Shown here piece after piece: positions 17,165 to 25,089 of a DNA stretch of 64,000 nucleotides (position 1 is its first letter; each line of letters starts with the position of its first letter). The DNA comes from Streptomyces sp. CB03234. GTDB taxonomy: Bacteria; Actinomycetota; Actinomycetes; Streptomycetales; Streptomycetaceae. The notes under the pieces were generated by a model, which saw nothing but the letters and a program-made list of their open reading frames with translations, was not told the origin of the DNA and made no database searches. Where the stretch lies: contig NZ_LIYH01000007.1 in assembly GCF_001905885.1 (NCBI RefSeq), positions 372,001 through 436,000 on the forward strand, read 5' to 3'. Position numbers and translations under genes: made by a program.

Positions 17165-17833
17165 GTGACAAAGGTGCTGGTGGTGGACGACGACTTCATG
17201 GTCGCGAAGCTGCACAGCCGCTATGTGTCCGCGGTGGACGGTTTCAGGGTCGTCGGGGTGGCGCACAGCGGCGCCGAAGCGCTGCGCGCGGCCGAGGCGC
17301 TGCGCCCCGACGTGGTCCTGCTGGACATCTACCTGCCCGACATGGACGGCATCGGTGTGCTGCGCGCGCTGCGGGCGGCGGGGCACGGCGTCGACGCGCT
17401 GTTCATCACGGCGGCCCGGGACGCGGGCACCATCCGCTCGGCGCTGCGCGCCGGGGCCCTGCACTACCTGATCAAGCCGTTCAGCCAGGCGGCACTGCGG
17501 GAGCAACTGCTGCACGTGGCGTCCCTGCGCAGCCGCCTGGAGTCGCTGGACGAGGCGCGGCAGGAGGACGTCGACCAGATCTTCGGCACCCGCCCGCCCG
17601 GCTCCCGCGAACTCCCCAAGGGCCTGGCCGCCCACACCGCCGACCTGGTGGACCGCATCCTCCGCGACCACCCCGCCGGCCTGTCCGCCACCGAGTGCGC
17701 GGAGGCCGGCTCCCTCTCCCGCGTGAGCGCCCGCCGCTACCTGGAGTACTTCGCGGAAACCGGCCGCGCCGAAGTCACCCTCCGCTACGGCGGCACGGGC
17801 CGCCCGGAACGGCGCTACCGGCGGGTGGGGTGA
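17165..17833 (+). CDS. Response regulator, CitB/DcuR type
   Basis: 222 aa from the GTG at 17165, chosen because the predicted promoter places transcription start there. A GTG 9 bp upstream is in frame but overlaps the -10. The receiver domain has VLVVDDDFMVAKL (acidic pocket), LLDIYLPDMDG (phospho-acceptor Asp in DIYLP) and HYLIKPFSQ (Lys). The C-terminal HTH (GLSATECAEAGSLSRVSARRYLEYFAETGRAEV) is like CitB/DcuR regulators of di/tricarboxylate uptake. It is divergent from tctCBA. No histidine kinase gene accompanies it in the window. Confidence 0.92.
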   Translation: MTKVLVVDDDFMVAKLHSRYVSAVDGFRVVGVAHSGAEALRAAEALRPDVVLLDIYLPDMDGIGVLRALRAAGHGVDALFITAARDAGTIRSALRAGALHYLIKPFSQAALREQLLHVASLRSRLESLDEARQEDVDQIFGTRPPGSRELPKGLAAHTADLVDRILRDHPAGLSATECAEAGSLSRVSARRYLEYFAETGRAEVTLRYGGTGRPERRYRRVG

Positions 17834-17875
17834 GGGGCCCCTGGGCCTCCGGCCGGGCCGGTTCCTGAGCGTCTT

Positions 17876-17894
17876 CTTAGCGTCGCCTTAAGCG
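17876..17894 (+). promoter_or_regulatory. OmpR-type direct repeat upstream of the LPMO gene
   Basis: CTTAGCG (17876-17882) and CTTAAGCG (17887-17894) start 11 bp apart, one helical turn, the spacing used by tandem OmpR/PhoB-family dimers. A related CATAAGG follows at 17899. The site lies about 180 bp before the LPMO ATG. The intergenic region 17834-18076 holds no gene. Confidence 0.4.
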
Positions 17895-18076
17895 GAGCAT
17901 AAGGATCCTCATCTGAGGCTCCCAGCAGCGGATTTCGGCCTTGTGAGGGGCTAGCTTGCTGATCAACGGGGCTGGTCCGGACCGTCGGTGCCGAAGCCGG
18001 GGGGCTGCGCCGCCCGTCCGGAAGCCGGCCCCGTAACCCCCCACACACCGCTTTCCCGTCGAAGGAGAACGTCACC

Positions 18077-19114
18077 ATGACTGGTCGCCGCAGCAGCACG
18101 GCAGCCGCCGCCGTCGCCCTGGGCATCGCGCCGCTCGCGCTCGCCGGACTGGCCGCGTCGCCGGCCGCGGCGCACGGCACGTTGACCGATCCGGTCAGCC
18201 GGGTGTCCGCCTGTTACGCCGAGGGGCCGGAGAGCCCGGATTCGGCGGCGTGCAAGGCGGCGGTGGCGGCCAGCGGGGCGCAGGCGTTCTACGACTGGAA
18301 CGAGGTCAACATCGCCAACGCCGCCGGCAACCACAAGCGGCTGATCCCGGACGGCAAGCTGTGCAGCGCGAACCGCGACAAGTACAAGGGGCTGGACCTG
18401 CCCCGGGGTGACTGGCCGTCGTCCGAGCTGACCGCCGGCAACCACACCTTCCGCTACAAGGCGACCGCCCCGCACAAGGGCTCCTTCGAGCTGTACATCA
18501 CCAAGGACGGCTACGACCCGTCCAAGCCGCTGAAGTGGTCGGACCTGGAGGCGAAGCCGTTCGCCAAGGTCACCAACCCGACGCTGGAGAACGGTGCGTA
18601 CGTCTTCGACGGCACCGTCCCCGCCAAGTCCGGCCGCCACCTGGTGTACTCGATCTGGCAGCGCTCGGACTCGCCCGAGGCGTTCTACACCTGCTCCGAC
18701 GTGGTGTTCGGCGAGGACAACGGCTCTGCGGGCGCTCCCGCTCCGACCGCGTCGGCCCCGTCCGACGAGCAGATCGAGGACGGCGCGGACCAGTCGACGG
18801 TCGACCACGGCGGTCACGGGGGCGACGACCACGGCGACGGCCACGGCGACGACCACTCGGCGGAGCCGTCCGCGCCCGCTTCGCCTTCCGCGCCGGCTCC
18901 GGCGGCTCCGGCGGCTCCCACGGAGCCGGCCAACGCGCCCGAGGCCAACGGCGCCGGCACCCCGTCGCCCGCCGCCGCGCCGGCGAGCGGTGAGAACCTC
19001 GCCGAGACCGGCGGCAGCGGCACCACCGCGTACCTCGCCATCGGCGGCGCGGGCGTCCTGGCGATCGGCGCCGCGGTGCTGTTCGCGACGACGCGCCGCA
19101 AGTCCGCTCGCTGA
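18077..19114 (+). CDS. Cell-wall-anchored lytic polysaccharide monooxygenase (AA10) with LAxTG sorting signal
   Basis: 345 aa. Signal peptide 1-32 ends in AAA, so the mature protein begins with His33 (HGTLTDPVSR), the required N-terminal half of the copper histidine brace. His133 in TAPHKGSFELY supplies the second ligand, and Phe203 in EAFYTC fits the axial position. The catalytic domain ends near residue 212. A tract at 243-260 is rich in His, Asp and Gly, followed by a Pro/Ala linker. LAETG (308-312), a hydrophobic span (318-337) and RRK form a class E sortase signal. The protein should oxidatively cleave chitin or cellulose while attached to peptidoglycan. AAGGAGA precedes the ATG. Confidence 0.93.
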   Translation: MTGRRSSTAAAAVALGIAPLALAGLAASPAAAHGTLTDPVSRVSACYAEGPESPDSAACKAAVAASGAQAFYDWNEVNIANAAGNHKRLIPDGKLCSANRDKYKGLDLPRGDWPSSELTAGNHTFRYKATAPHKGSFELYITKDGYDPSKPLKWSDLEAKPFAKVTNPTLENGAYVFDGTVPAKSGRHLVYSIWQRSDSPEAFYTCSDVVFGEDNGSAGAPAPTASAPSDEQIEDGADQSTVDHGGHGGDDHGDGHGDDHSAEPSAPASPSAPAPAAPAAPTEPANAPEANGAGTPSPAAAPASGENLAETGGSGTTAYLAIGGAGVLAIGAAVLFATTRRKSAR

Positions 19115-19125
19115 CGTCCGGCGTA

Positions 19126-19156
19126 CCGGGGCCCACCGCGCAGGCGGGGGCCCCGG
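19126..19156. terminator. Bidirectional terminator hairpin
   Basis: CCGGGGCCC (19126-19134) and GGGCCCCGG (19148-19156) pair perfectly over 9 bp with a 13-nt loop, in the 47-bp gap between the convergent LPMO and oxidoreductase genes. Confidence 0.6.
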
Positions 19157-19161
19157 CTCCG

Positions 19162-20211
19162 TCATGCCCAGGTCGGCATGATCCGCTCGTGGATCAGCCG
19201 CAGCTGCGTGTCCACGTCCGCGACCCCGTCCAGGTCCCGCCCGGTGAAGGCCCGCACCAGGCTGCGGTCGGTGATCGCGCAGATCATGTGGTTGACCCCG
19301 CTCGGCTCGATCTCCCGGCGGATCTTCTCCAGGCACTCCTCCGGCGTGCCCGACACCGACAGCTTCTCCGCCACCTCCGGTGAGGTCAGCTCGATGCCCC
19401 GGGCGAGGTCGCCGCCGCCGATCGCGTCGATCACCGGCTTCAGCTCCGCCGGGTCGACCCCGTTGCGGCGCAGTTGCTCCTCCGGCATCGACGAGGCGTA
19501 GATGCCGACCATGGAACGGGCGGCCTCCTTCGCCTTGGCCGAATCCGGCCCGGTCGCGAAGACCACCCACGCCCCGATGTCCAGCGACCGCCAGTCCTTG
19601 CCGGCCCGCTCGGCGCCGGCGCGGATGTGGGTGACGGCGTAGTCGTACGCCTCGCGCGTGTAGCTGAGCGCGTGGTGGCAGCCGTCCGACAACTCCCCCG
19701 CAGCCTCGAAGGACTTGGGCCCGCGCATCGCGCCCAGCTTGACCGGCAGGTGCTCCTGCACCGGGCGGGCGAAGGTGAACAGCCCGTTGTAGGTGAAGAA
19801 TTCGCCGTCGTACGTGATGCTTCCCTCGTCCAGCAGGGTGCGCACCACGTGCAGCGCCTCCTTGGTGCGGGACAGCGGGCGCTGCCGGGCCCAGTCGATG
19901 CCGTACTGGGCGAGGAGGCCGAAGTTGCCGCTGGACAGGACGCCTTCGGCGCGGCCGCCGGAGAGTTCGTCGAGGGTGGCGAGGGACTGCGCGATCAGGG
20001 TGGGTTCGCGCAGCACGACGGAGGAGAGGCTGGGGCCGAGGCGGATGCGGCTGGTCTGTCCGGCCGCCGCGGCGAAGAGCAGCCACATGTCCTTGTGCCA
20101 GGTCTCGTCGGCGGCGTAACAGGCGTGGAAGCCGAGTTCGTCGGCGAGCCTGATGGAGGCCAGGGACTCGGTGAGGGGGTAGTCGGGCAGTAAGACGTAG
20201 CTGAACTTCAC
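19162..20211 (-). CDS. LLM-class F420-dependent oxidoreductase
   Basis: 349 aa from GTG (V-KFSYVLLPDYPL), 11 bp after the stop of the upstream lipase gene. The longer upstream frame overlaps that gene and was rejected. Bacterial luciferase-like TIM barrel marks are LGFHACYAADE, GQTSRIRLGPSLSSV, SGGRAEGVLSSGNFG and GTPEECLEKI. It resembles 5,10-methylene-tetrahydromethanopterin-reductase-like enzymes that transfer hydride from F420H2. Codon 7 is TTA (20191-20193), the rare leucine codon, so translation may depend on bldA tRNA. It appears to be in an operon with the secreted lipase. Confidence 0.88.
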   Translation of the reverse strand: MKFSYVLLPDYPLTESLASIRLADELGFHACYAADETWHKDMWLLFAAAAGQTSRIRLGPSLSSVVLREPTLIAQSLATLDELSGGRAEGVLSSGNFGLLAQYGIDWARQRPLSRTKEALHVVRTLLDEGSITYDGEFFTYNGLFTFARPVQEHLPVKLGAMRGPKSFEAAGELSDGCHHALSYTREAYDYAVTHIRAGAERAGKDWRSLDIGAWVVFATGPDSAKAKEAARSMVGIYASSMPEEQLRRNGVDPAELKPVIDAIGGGDLARGIELTSPEVAEKLSVSGTPEECLEKIRREIEPSGVNHMICAITDRSLVRAFTGRDLDGVADVDTQLRLIHERIMPTWA

Positions 20212-20222
20212 GAAGTCACCCT

Positions 20223-21098
20223 TCAGTCGAAGACCGACGCGCACGTGGTGGGCGTCGCGTGCGCCGGATCGAGTGCGTTCACGACCTCGTGGAACACGAT
20301 CCGGTCGGTCAGCCCTATCGCCACGTGCTCGGAGAAGTCCAGAGGGCACAGGTCCTGCAAGAGCACGTTCCGGACATTCGGGCCGTCGAGGAACTGGGAG
20401 CGGTACGGGGTGACGACCTGGTCGTACTTGGTGGCGATGACGGTGTAGCGGACGCCCGGGACGGTGTCGCCGCCCTCGTTGAGCTTGGTGAGGAACGGGG
20501 AGCCGGCCACCTGGTCGGCGAGTGCCGGGGTCTTCTCGTTCAGCAGGTCGGCCACGCCGGGGAAGTACGGCAGCAGCGCGGTGAGGCCGAGGAGGGTGGT
20601 GCCGTGGTTGTCGGGGGCGATGCCGACGAGGGCGTTCACCTTGTCGGCGCCGCCGAGGAACTTGAGGTAGTGGCGGGGCATCATGCCGCCCTGCGAGTGG
20701 CCGACGAGGTCGGCCTCGGCGGCGCCGGTCGCGGCGAGGACCTTGTCGACGTACGCGTCGAGCTGCTCGGCCGACTTCTCGATGGGGCCGAGGCCGTGGA
20801 CGAACGGCACGCCGGGCAGCTGCCCGTAGTCGAGGGAGAAGACGCAGTAGCCGCGCCCGACCAGGTAGGGGGCGAGACCGAGCCAGTTGTCGACGGAGTT
20901 CGCGAAGGTGCCGTGGACGAGGACGACGGGGCGGGGGTGGGCGGGTGACGGCTTGCAGGTGTAGTCGTTCCAGCCGCTGCTGGGGGCGGCGGCTTGGGCG
21001 GCGGAGGCGGGGGTGAGGGTCGCGGCGACGGCCAGCAGCAGGACGGCCGACGCTCTGAGGGCACAGCGCACGCGTGCGGGCAGGCGTGAGGGCAGCAT
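20223..21098 (-). CDS. Secreted lipase (alpha/beta hydrolase, class 2 type)
   Basis: 291 aa starting MLPSRLPARVRC with AAGGAGA 8 nt upstream. The signal peptide ends near AAQAAAPSS. The oxyanion-hole motif is VVLVHGTF. The nucleophile elbow is GHSQGGMMPRHYL, the acid is Asp in ATKYDQVVTPY, and the base is His in SEHVAIGL. Three cysteines (YTCKP, GYCVF, DLCPL) plus a C-terminal TTCASVFD would form disulfides. It is an extracellular lipase or esterase. A 9-bp-arm inverted repeat lies 115-144 bp upstream. Confidence 0.92.
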   Translation of the reverse strand: MLPSRLPARVRCALRASAVLLLAVAATLTPASAAQAAAPSSGWNDYTCKPSPAHPRPVVLVHGTFANSVDNWLGLAPYLVGRGYCVFSLDYGQLPGVPFVHGLGPIEKSAEQLDAYVDKVLAATGAAEADLVGHSQGGMMPRHYLKFLGGADKVNALVGIAPDNHGTTLLGLTALLPYFPGVADLLNEKTPALADQVAGSPFLTKLNEGGDTVPGVRYTVIATKYDQVVTPYRSQFLDGPNVRNVLLQDLCPLDFSEHVAIGLTDRIVFHEVVNALDPAHATPTTCASVFD

Positions 21099-21212
21099 CG
21101 AGTGGTCTCCTTGCGGCTCAAGGAATGGGGATGGGGCGGTGGCGGTACGCCCTGTGGCCCGGACCACTGTGGGGACGCACGGCAGACATGCCGTGCTCAT
21201 GCCAAGCTACGC

Positions 21213-21242
21213 ACGCGTAACGACGCGAGGGAAGTTACGCGT
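21213..21242. promoter_or_regulatory. Long-spaced inverted repeat upstream of the lipase gene
   Basis: ACGCGTAAC (21213-21221) and GTTACGCGT (21234-21242) are perfect 9-bp arms with a 12-bp spacer and 21 bp between arm centres, about two helical turns. On the minus strand a TAGCTT hexamer just downstream (21204-21209) could be a -10. This looks like an operator for a dimeric regulator of the lipase/oxidoreductase operon. Confidence 0.45.
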
Positions 21243-21259
21243 CGGTAAAAACTGACGGT

Positions 21260-22513
21260 CTACCACCTCACCGGCAGCCGCAGCGGAAAACGCCGGATCG
21301 TCGCGGTGTCCCACACCACCTCCCGCGCCGGCACCGCGAGGCGCAGCCCGGGGAAGCGGGTGAGCAGGGCGCCGACAGCCGCCCGCAGTTCCGCCAGCGC
21401 CAGGGGGGCGGCGACACAGTGGTGTCCGCCCCAGCCGAAGGTCATATGAGGGTGGACCGGCCGGTCCGGGTCGAGCACATGGGGGTCGCGGAACACCCGG
21501 GGGTCCCGGTTGGCCGCCAGGTACGACACATGGACGAAATCGCCCGCCCGGACGAGCACCCCCTCCACCTCCACGTCCTCCAGCGCGACGCGCGGGATGC
21601 CGACGCCCTTGCGGAACGGGATGAGACGGAGGAGTTCGTCCAGCACCCCGGGCAGCCGATCCGGATCGCGTACCAGCGCGGCCCATTGGCCGGGGCGGGT
21701 GAGCAGGGTGTGGACGATGTTGCTGATCTGGCAGGTGGCCGTGTCGTTCCCGCTGAGGATGAGCGTCACCGCCAGGACCGCCAGCTCCTCGTCGTTCAAG
21801 GGCTTCTCGCCGTCCTCGGGGGCGGCGGCGGCCATGGCGCTGAGGAGGTCCTCCCCCGGCGCCCTCCGCCGCTCCACGACCAGACCGGCGAAGTAGTCGC
21901 GCAGGTAGCGCTTCGCGTCCGCCGCCGCCCGCCGCGCCTCCGGTGCCGTGGTCAGCATCTCGTGCGTACGGCGCAGCAGTACGGGCCTGTCGGCCGGGGC
22001 GACGCCCAGCAGTTCGCAGATGGTGTGGTGCGGCAGGGGTGTGGAGAGGTGGTGGGCCAGGTCGGCCGGCGGGCCGTGCTCGGCCATCTCGTCCAGCAGG
22101 TGGCCGGCCACTCGATCGATGGCCGGGCGCATGCGCTCCACGCGCTTCTTGGTGAACGCCCGCGCGGCGGCGTGGCGCAGGCGGGTGCTGTGCGGAGGGT
22201 CCAGCACGTTGACCGACTCGGGCGAGACGATGGGCTCGGGTGTCAGCCGCGGGTAGTCCCGGCCGACGATGGCCGCGCGGCTGAACCTCGGGTCGGTGGT
22301 CACCTGGCGTACGCCGTCGAACGTGGTGACCAGCCACGCCGCCGAGTCGCCGTAGGGCAGCCTGATCCGGGTCACCGGGCCCCGGGCCATGAGGTCCGCG
22401 AGCAGCGGATCGAAGTCCAGGGCCTCGCTGAAGTCGAAGGGGCAGCTGATGGCGTCCGGCCATGTGGGCGGATGTTGGCGGTCACTCGACGCGTCCACCT
22501 GATTCATGGGCAT
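21260..22513 (-). CDS. Cytochrome P450
   Basis: 417 aa if the ATG at 22513 (MPMNQVDASS) is used. ATGs at 22507, 22522 and 22531 are in frame and none has a clear ribosome-binding site. The I-helix reads LILSGNDTAT (oxygen-activating acid-Thr pair), the K-helix ExxR is ELLR, and the heme loop is FGWGGHHCVAAPLA with the Cys ligand. It belongs to the bacterial class I (CYP105/107-like) group that needs ferredoxin. No ferredoxin gene is adjacent. It is divergent from an FAD monooxygenase, suggesting a small oxidative tailoring or catabolic pair. Confidence 0.93.
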   Translation of the reverse strand: MPMNQVDASSDRQHPPTWPDAISCPFDFSEALDFDPLLADLMARGPVTRIRLPYGDSAAWLVTTFDGVRQVTTDPRFSRAAIVGRDYPRLTPEPIVSPESVNVLDPPHSTRLRHAAARAFTKKRVERMRPAIDRVAGHLLDEMAEHGPPADLAHHLSTPLPHHTICELLGVAPADRPVLLRRTHEMLTTAPEARRAAADAKRYLRDYFAGLVVERRRAPGEDLLSAMAAAAPEDGEKPLNDEELAVLAVTLILSGNDTATCQISNIVHTLLTRPGQWAALVRDPDRLPGVLDELLRLIPFRKGVGIPRVALEDVEVEGVLVRAGDFVHVSYLAANRDPRVFRDPHVLDPDRPVHPHMTFGWGGHHCVAAPLALAELRAAVGALLTRFPGLRLAVPAREVVWDTATIRRFPLRLPVRW

Positions 22514-22594
22514 ATCCCGCATATGCCGCATCTTGCGGTAGATGACTGTTCCGTGCACTCCAGAGCCGTGACCGACGGCAGAAAGCGGTGAGAG

Positions 22595-24103
22595 ATGCCA
22601 GCCGACGCACATCGAGGAGCACCGGTGCACGGTGCCGTGGACGTCCTGGTCGTCGGCGCCGGCCCCACCGGGCTCACCCTCGCCTGCGACCTGGCCCGGC
22701 GCGGCGTACGCACCCATGTCGTCGAGGCGGCCGACCGGCTGTTCTCCGGGTCGCGCGGCAAGAGCCTGCAGCCCCGCACCCAGGAGGCCCTCGACGACCT
22801 CGGCGTCATGGACGCGCTGCGGGCCGAGGGCGGGCCGTTCCCGCCCATGCAGACCTGGCGGGACGGGCGGCGGGACGGCGAGTGGCGGCTGATCGAGCCG
22901 GACCCCGAGGCCCCGGTGTCACGGTTCCCGGAGCCGTGGCTCGTTCCCCAGTGGCGTACGCAGGAGATCCTGCGGGACCGGTTCCTGGAGCTGGGCGGGA
23001 CGGTGGAGTACGGGACCCGGCTGACCTCCCTGCACCAGACGGACCGGCACGTACTGGCCGAGCTGGCGCAGGCCGACGGCAGCCGCCGGACGCTGACCGT
23101 GCCGTACCTGGTCGGGTGCGACGGCGGGCACAGCACCGTGCGCGAGGCGCTGCGCATCGCCATGAAGGGCGGGGGGAGCGATCTGCACCCGGCCGTGGTG
23201 GCGGACGTACGCGTCCGGGGCCTGGACCGCGACCACTGGCACATCTGGCTGGACGACCCGGACACCCGGGGCGTGGGCAGCGTGCTGATGTGTCCGCTGC
23301 CCGGGACCGAGGACTTCCAGCTGAACGCCCGGGCCGACGGCGAGGACCGCGAGGTCACGCCGGAGACGGTACGGGCCCTGATCGCCGCCCGGACGCACCT
23401 GCCGGCCGACGCCGTCACCGATGTGCTGTGGGCCTCGTACTACGAGCCCCGTACGGCGCTGGCCGAGCGCTTCCGGGACGGCCGGGTCCTCCTCGCGGGG
23501 GACGCCGCGCACGCCCACCCGCCGGGCGGCGGGCAGGGCCTGAACATCGGCGTCCAGGACGCGTACAACCTGGGCTGGAAGCTGGGCCAGGTCCTGCGCC
23601 ACCACGCCCCGGACGGCCTGCTGGACAGCTACGAGGCCGAACGCCGCCCCGCCGCCGCCCACGTCCTGGAGCTGAGCACCCGGCTCTACCGGACCGGCCG
23701 CAGCCCTGAGGGGGGCAGCGAGCAGGCGCGCCACCGCGGCCGGGTCACCCATCTGCTGTCGGTGCGGTACCGCGAGAGCGCCCTGAGCACCGAGACCCGG
23801 GAACGGCTCGCCGACACGGCCGTCCAGGCCGGCGACCGCGCCCCCGACCTGCCGTGCGCCACGGCGGGCGACGGTCCTGAGCGGCTCCACGAGCTGCTCG
23901 CCGGCCCGCACTTCACCCTGCTCGCGGTGGACCGCACACCGCCCCGGGTGCCGTCGGAGATCGTCACGCACCGGGTGACCGGCGGAGCCCTGGCCGAGGC
24001 GCTCGGCGCGGGGCTGTTCCTGATCCGCCCGGACGGCCACATCGGGCTGGCCACCCAGGACCCGGCGCACCTCGACCGGTACCTCGCGAAAGTCGGCTTC
24101 TAG
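22595..24103 (+). CDS. FAD-dependent aromatic hydroxylase / monooxygenase
   Basis: 502 aa. FAD-binding Rossmann motif is VLVVGAGPTGLTLACDLARRG, the DG motif is GCDGGHSTVREALRI, and the GD motif is VLLAGDAAHAHPPGGGQGLN. The C-terminal thioredoxin-like domain is typical of phenol-hydroxylase and rifampicin-monooxygenase-like enzymes. NAD(P)H and O2 would be used to hydroxylate an aromatic or polyketide-type substrate. It starts at ATG behind GGTGAGAG, 81 bp from the divergent P450 start. The 3' end carries a 19-bp tandem duplication that includes the stop. Confidence 0.92.
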   Translation: MPADAHRGAPVHGAVDVLVVGAGPTGLTLACDLARRGVRTHVVEAADRLFSGSRGKSLQPRTQEALDDLGVMDALRAEGGPFPPMQTWRDGRRDGEWRLIEPDPEAPVSRFPEPWLVPQWRTQEILRDRFLELGGTVEYGTRLTSLHQTDRHVLAELAQADGSRRTLTVPYLVGCDGGHSTVREALRIAMKGGGSDLHPAVVADVRVRGLDRDHWHIWLDDPDTRGVGSVLMCPLPGTEDFQLNARADGEDREVTPETVRALIAARTHLPADAVTDVLWASYYEPRTALAERFRDGRVLLAGDAAHAHPPGGGQGLNIGVQDAYNLGWKLGQVLRHHAPDGLLDSYEAERRPAAAHVLELSTRLYRTGRSPEGGSEQARHRGRVTHLLSVRYRESALSTETRERLADTAVQAGDRAPDLPCATAGDGPERLHELLAGPHFTLLAVDRTPPRVPSEIVTHRVTGGALAEALGAGLFLIRPDGHIGLATQDPAHLDRYLAKVGF

Positions 24104-24123
24104 GGCGAAGGTCGGCTTCTAGG
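24086..24123 (+). repeat. 19-bp tandem duplication across the monooxygenase stop codon
   Basis: GCGAAAGTCGGCTTCTAGG (24086-24104) is followed directly by GCGAAGGTCGGCTTCTAGG (24105-24123), with one mismatch. A partial third copy (cgacttctagg) reaches into the stop of the convergent gene. It looks like a replication-slippage product. Confidence 0.75.
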
Positions 24124-24129
24124 CGACTT

Positions 24130-25089
24130 CTAGGCGGCGAGCGACCCCGGCACGATCGCCCCCGGCCCGAACCTCGCCCGCGCCTTGTCCGCCACCGCCT
24201 CGATCCGCCGCGCTTTGTCGTCGGCCGGGTCGAGGGACAGCTGGTGCGCTGCCTTGTCGGCGGGCATCAGGCCCTCGGCGCGCAGCCCGACGGCCCGCAC
24301 CCGGGCCCGCTGCAACCCGAGGGCCTCGTGCATCGCGTACGCGGCCTCCGCCAGCGCGGCCGTGTGGGCGGTCGGCTCGCGCAGGGTGCGGGTCCGGGTG
24401 GTCGCCGACCGGTCGGCGTACCGCACGGTCAGCGTCAGCGAGCGGCACACCTGCTCCTCGCCCCGCATCCGCGCGCCCAGTTCCCCGGCGAGCGACAGCA
24501 GGGCGCGCCGGTGCCGGTCCTGGTCCAGCTCGTCGCGGTCGAAGGCCCGTTCGGCGGCGACCGACCGGGACGCGACGCCCGGCACGACCGCCGTACGGTC
24601 GATGCCCTGCGCCCGCTCCCACAGCTCGCGGCCCGCCCGCGCGCCCACGATCCGCTGGAGCACGGCGAGCGGCGCGGCGGCGACGCGCCCGATGGAGTCG
24701 AGCCCGTACGAGCAGAGCGTCTTCGCGGTGGCCGGGCCGACGCCGTACAGCGCGGCGACCGGCTTGTCCCGCAGGAACGCCTCCGAGTCGTCGACCACCA
24801 GGGTCGTCCCCGGCACCGCGTCCCGCGCGGCCATGCGGGCCAGCATCGGGTTGGGCCCGGCCCCGATGGCGCAGTCCACGCCGTACAGGGCGAGCGCCCG
24901 GACGCGGATGACGGCGGCCAGTTCGGCGGGGCCGCGCCGGAAGTACCGTACGGCGCCGCGTACGTCGGCGAGCGCGGCGTCGGGCGGGGTCGCCTCGACA
25001 ACGGGCGTGAACTGCTCCAGCATGCCCACCAGGTGCGGAAGCAGCGCCTCATGCATGGGCTCCAGCCGGAATCGTACGTAGAGGATCAT
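24130..25089 (-). CDS. Truncated Y-family polymerase-like protein (DinB/ImuB-like)
   Basis: 319 aa from MILYVRFRLEP, coupled to dnaE2 by ATGA. The little-finger and thumb regions are clear (LYGVGPATAKTLCSYGLDSIGRVA is the HhH thumb, AERAFDRDE the little-finger entry). The usual N-terminal VDMDAF palm motif reads VRFRLEP, most of the fingers are absent, and the catalytic SLDEA motif appears as PPDAA. It is therefore probably not an active polymerase. An ImuB-like role as adaptor for DnaE2 at the sliding clamp is inferred from its position. Homologues are often annotated as DNA polymerase IV. Confidence 0.8.
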   Translation of the reverse strand: MILYVRFRLEPMHEALLPHLVGMLEQFTPVVEATPPDAALADVRGAVRYFRRGPAELAAVIRVRALALYGVDCAIGAGPNPMLARMAARDAVPGTTLVVDDSEAFLRDKPVAALYGVGPATAKTLCSYGLDSIGRVAAAPLAVLQRIVGARAGRELWERAQGIDRTAVVPGVASRSVAAERAFDRDELDQDRHRRALLSLAGELGARMRGEEQVCRSLTLTVRYADRSATTRTRTLREPTAHTAALAEAAYAMHEALGLQRARVRAVGLRAEGLMPADKAAHQLSLDPADDKARRIEAVADKARARFGPGAIVPGSLAA

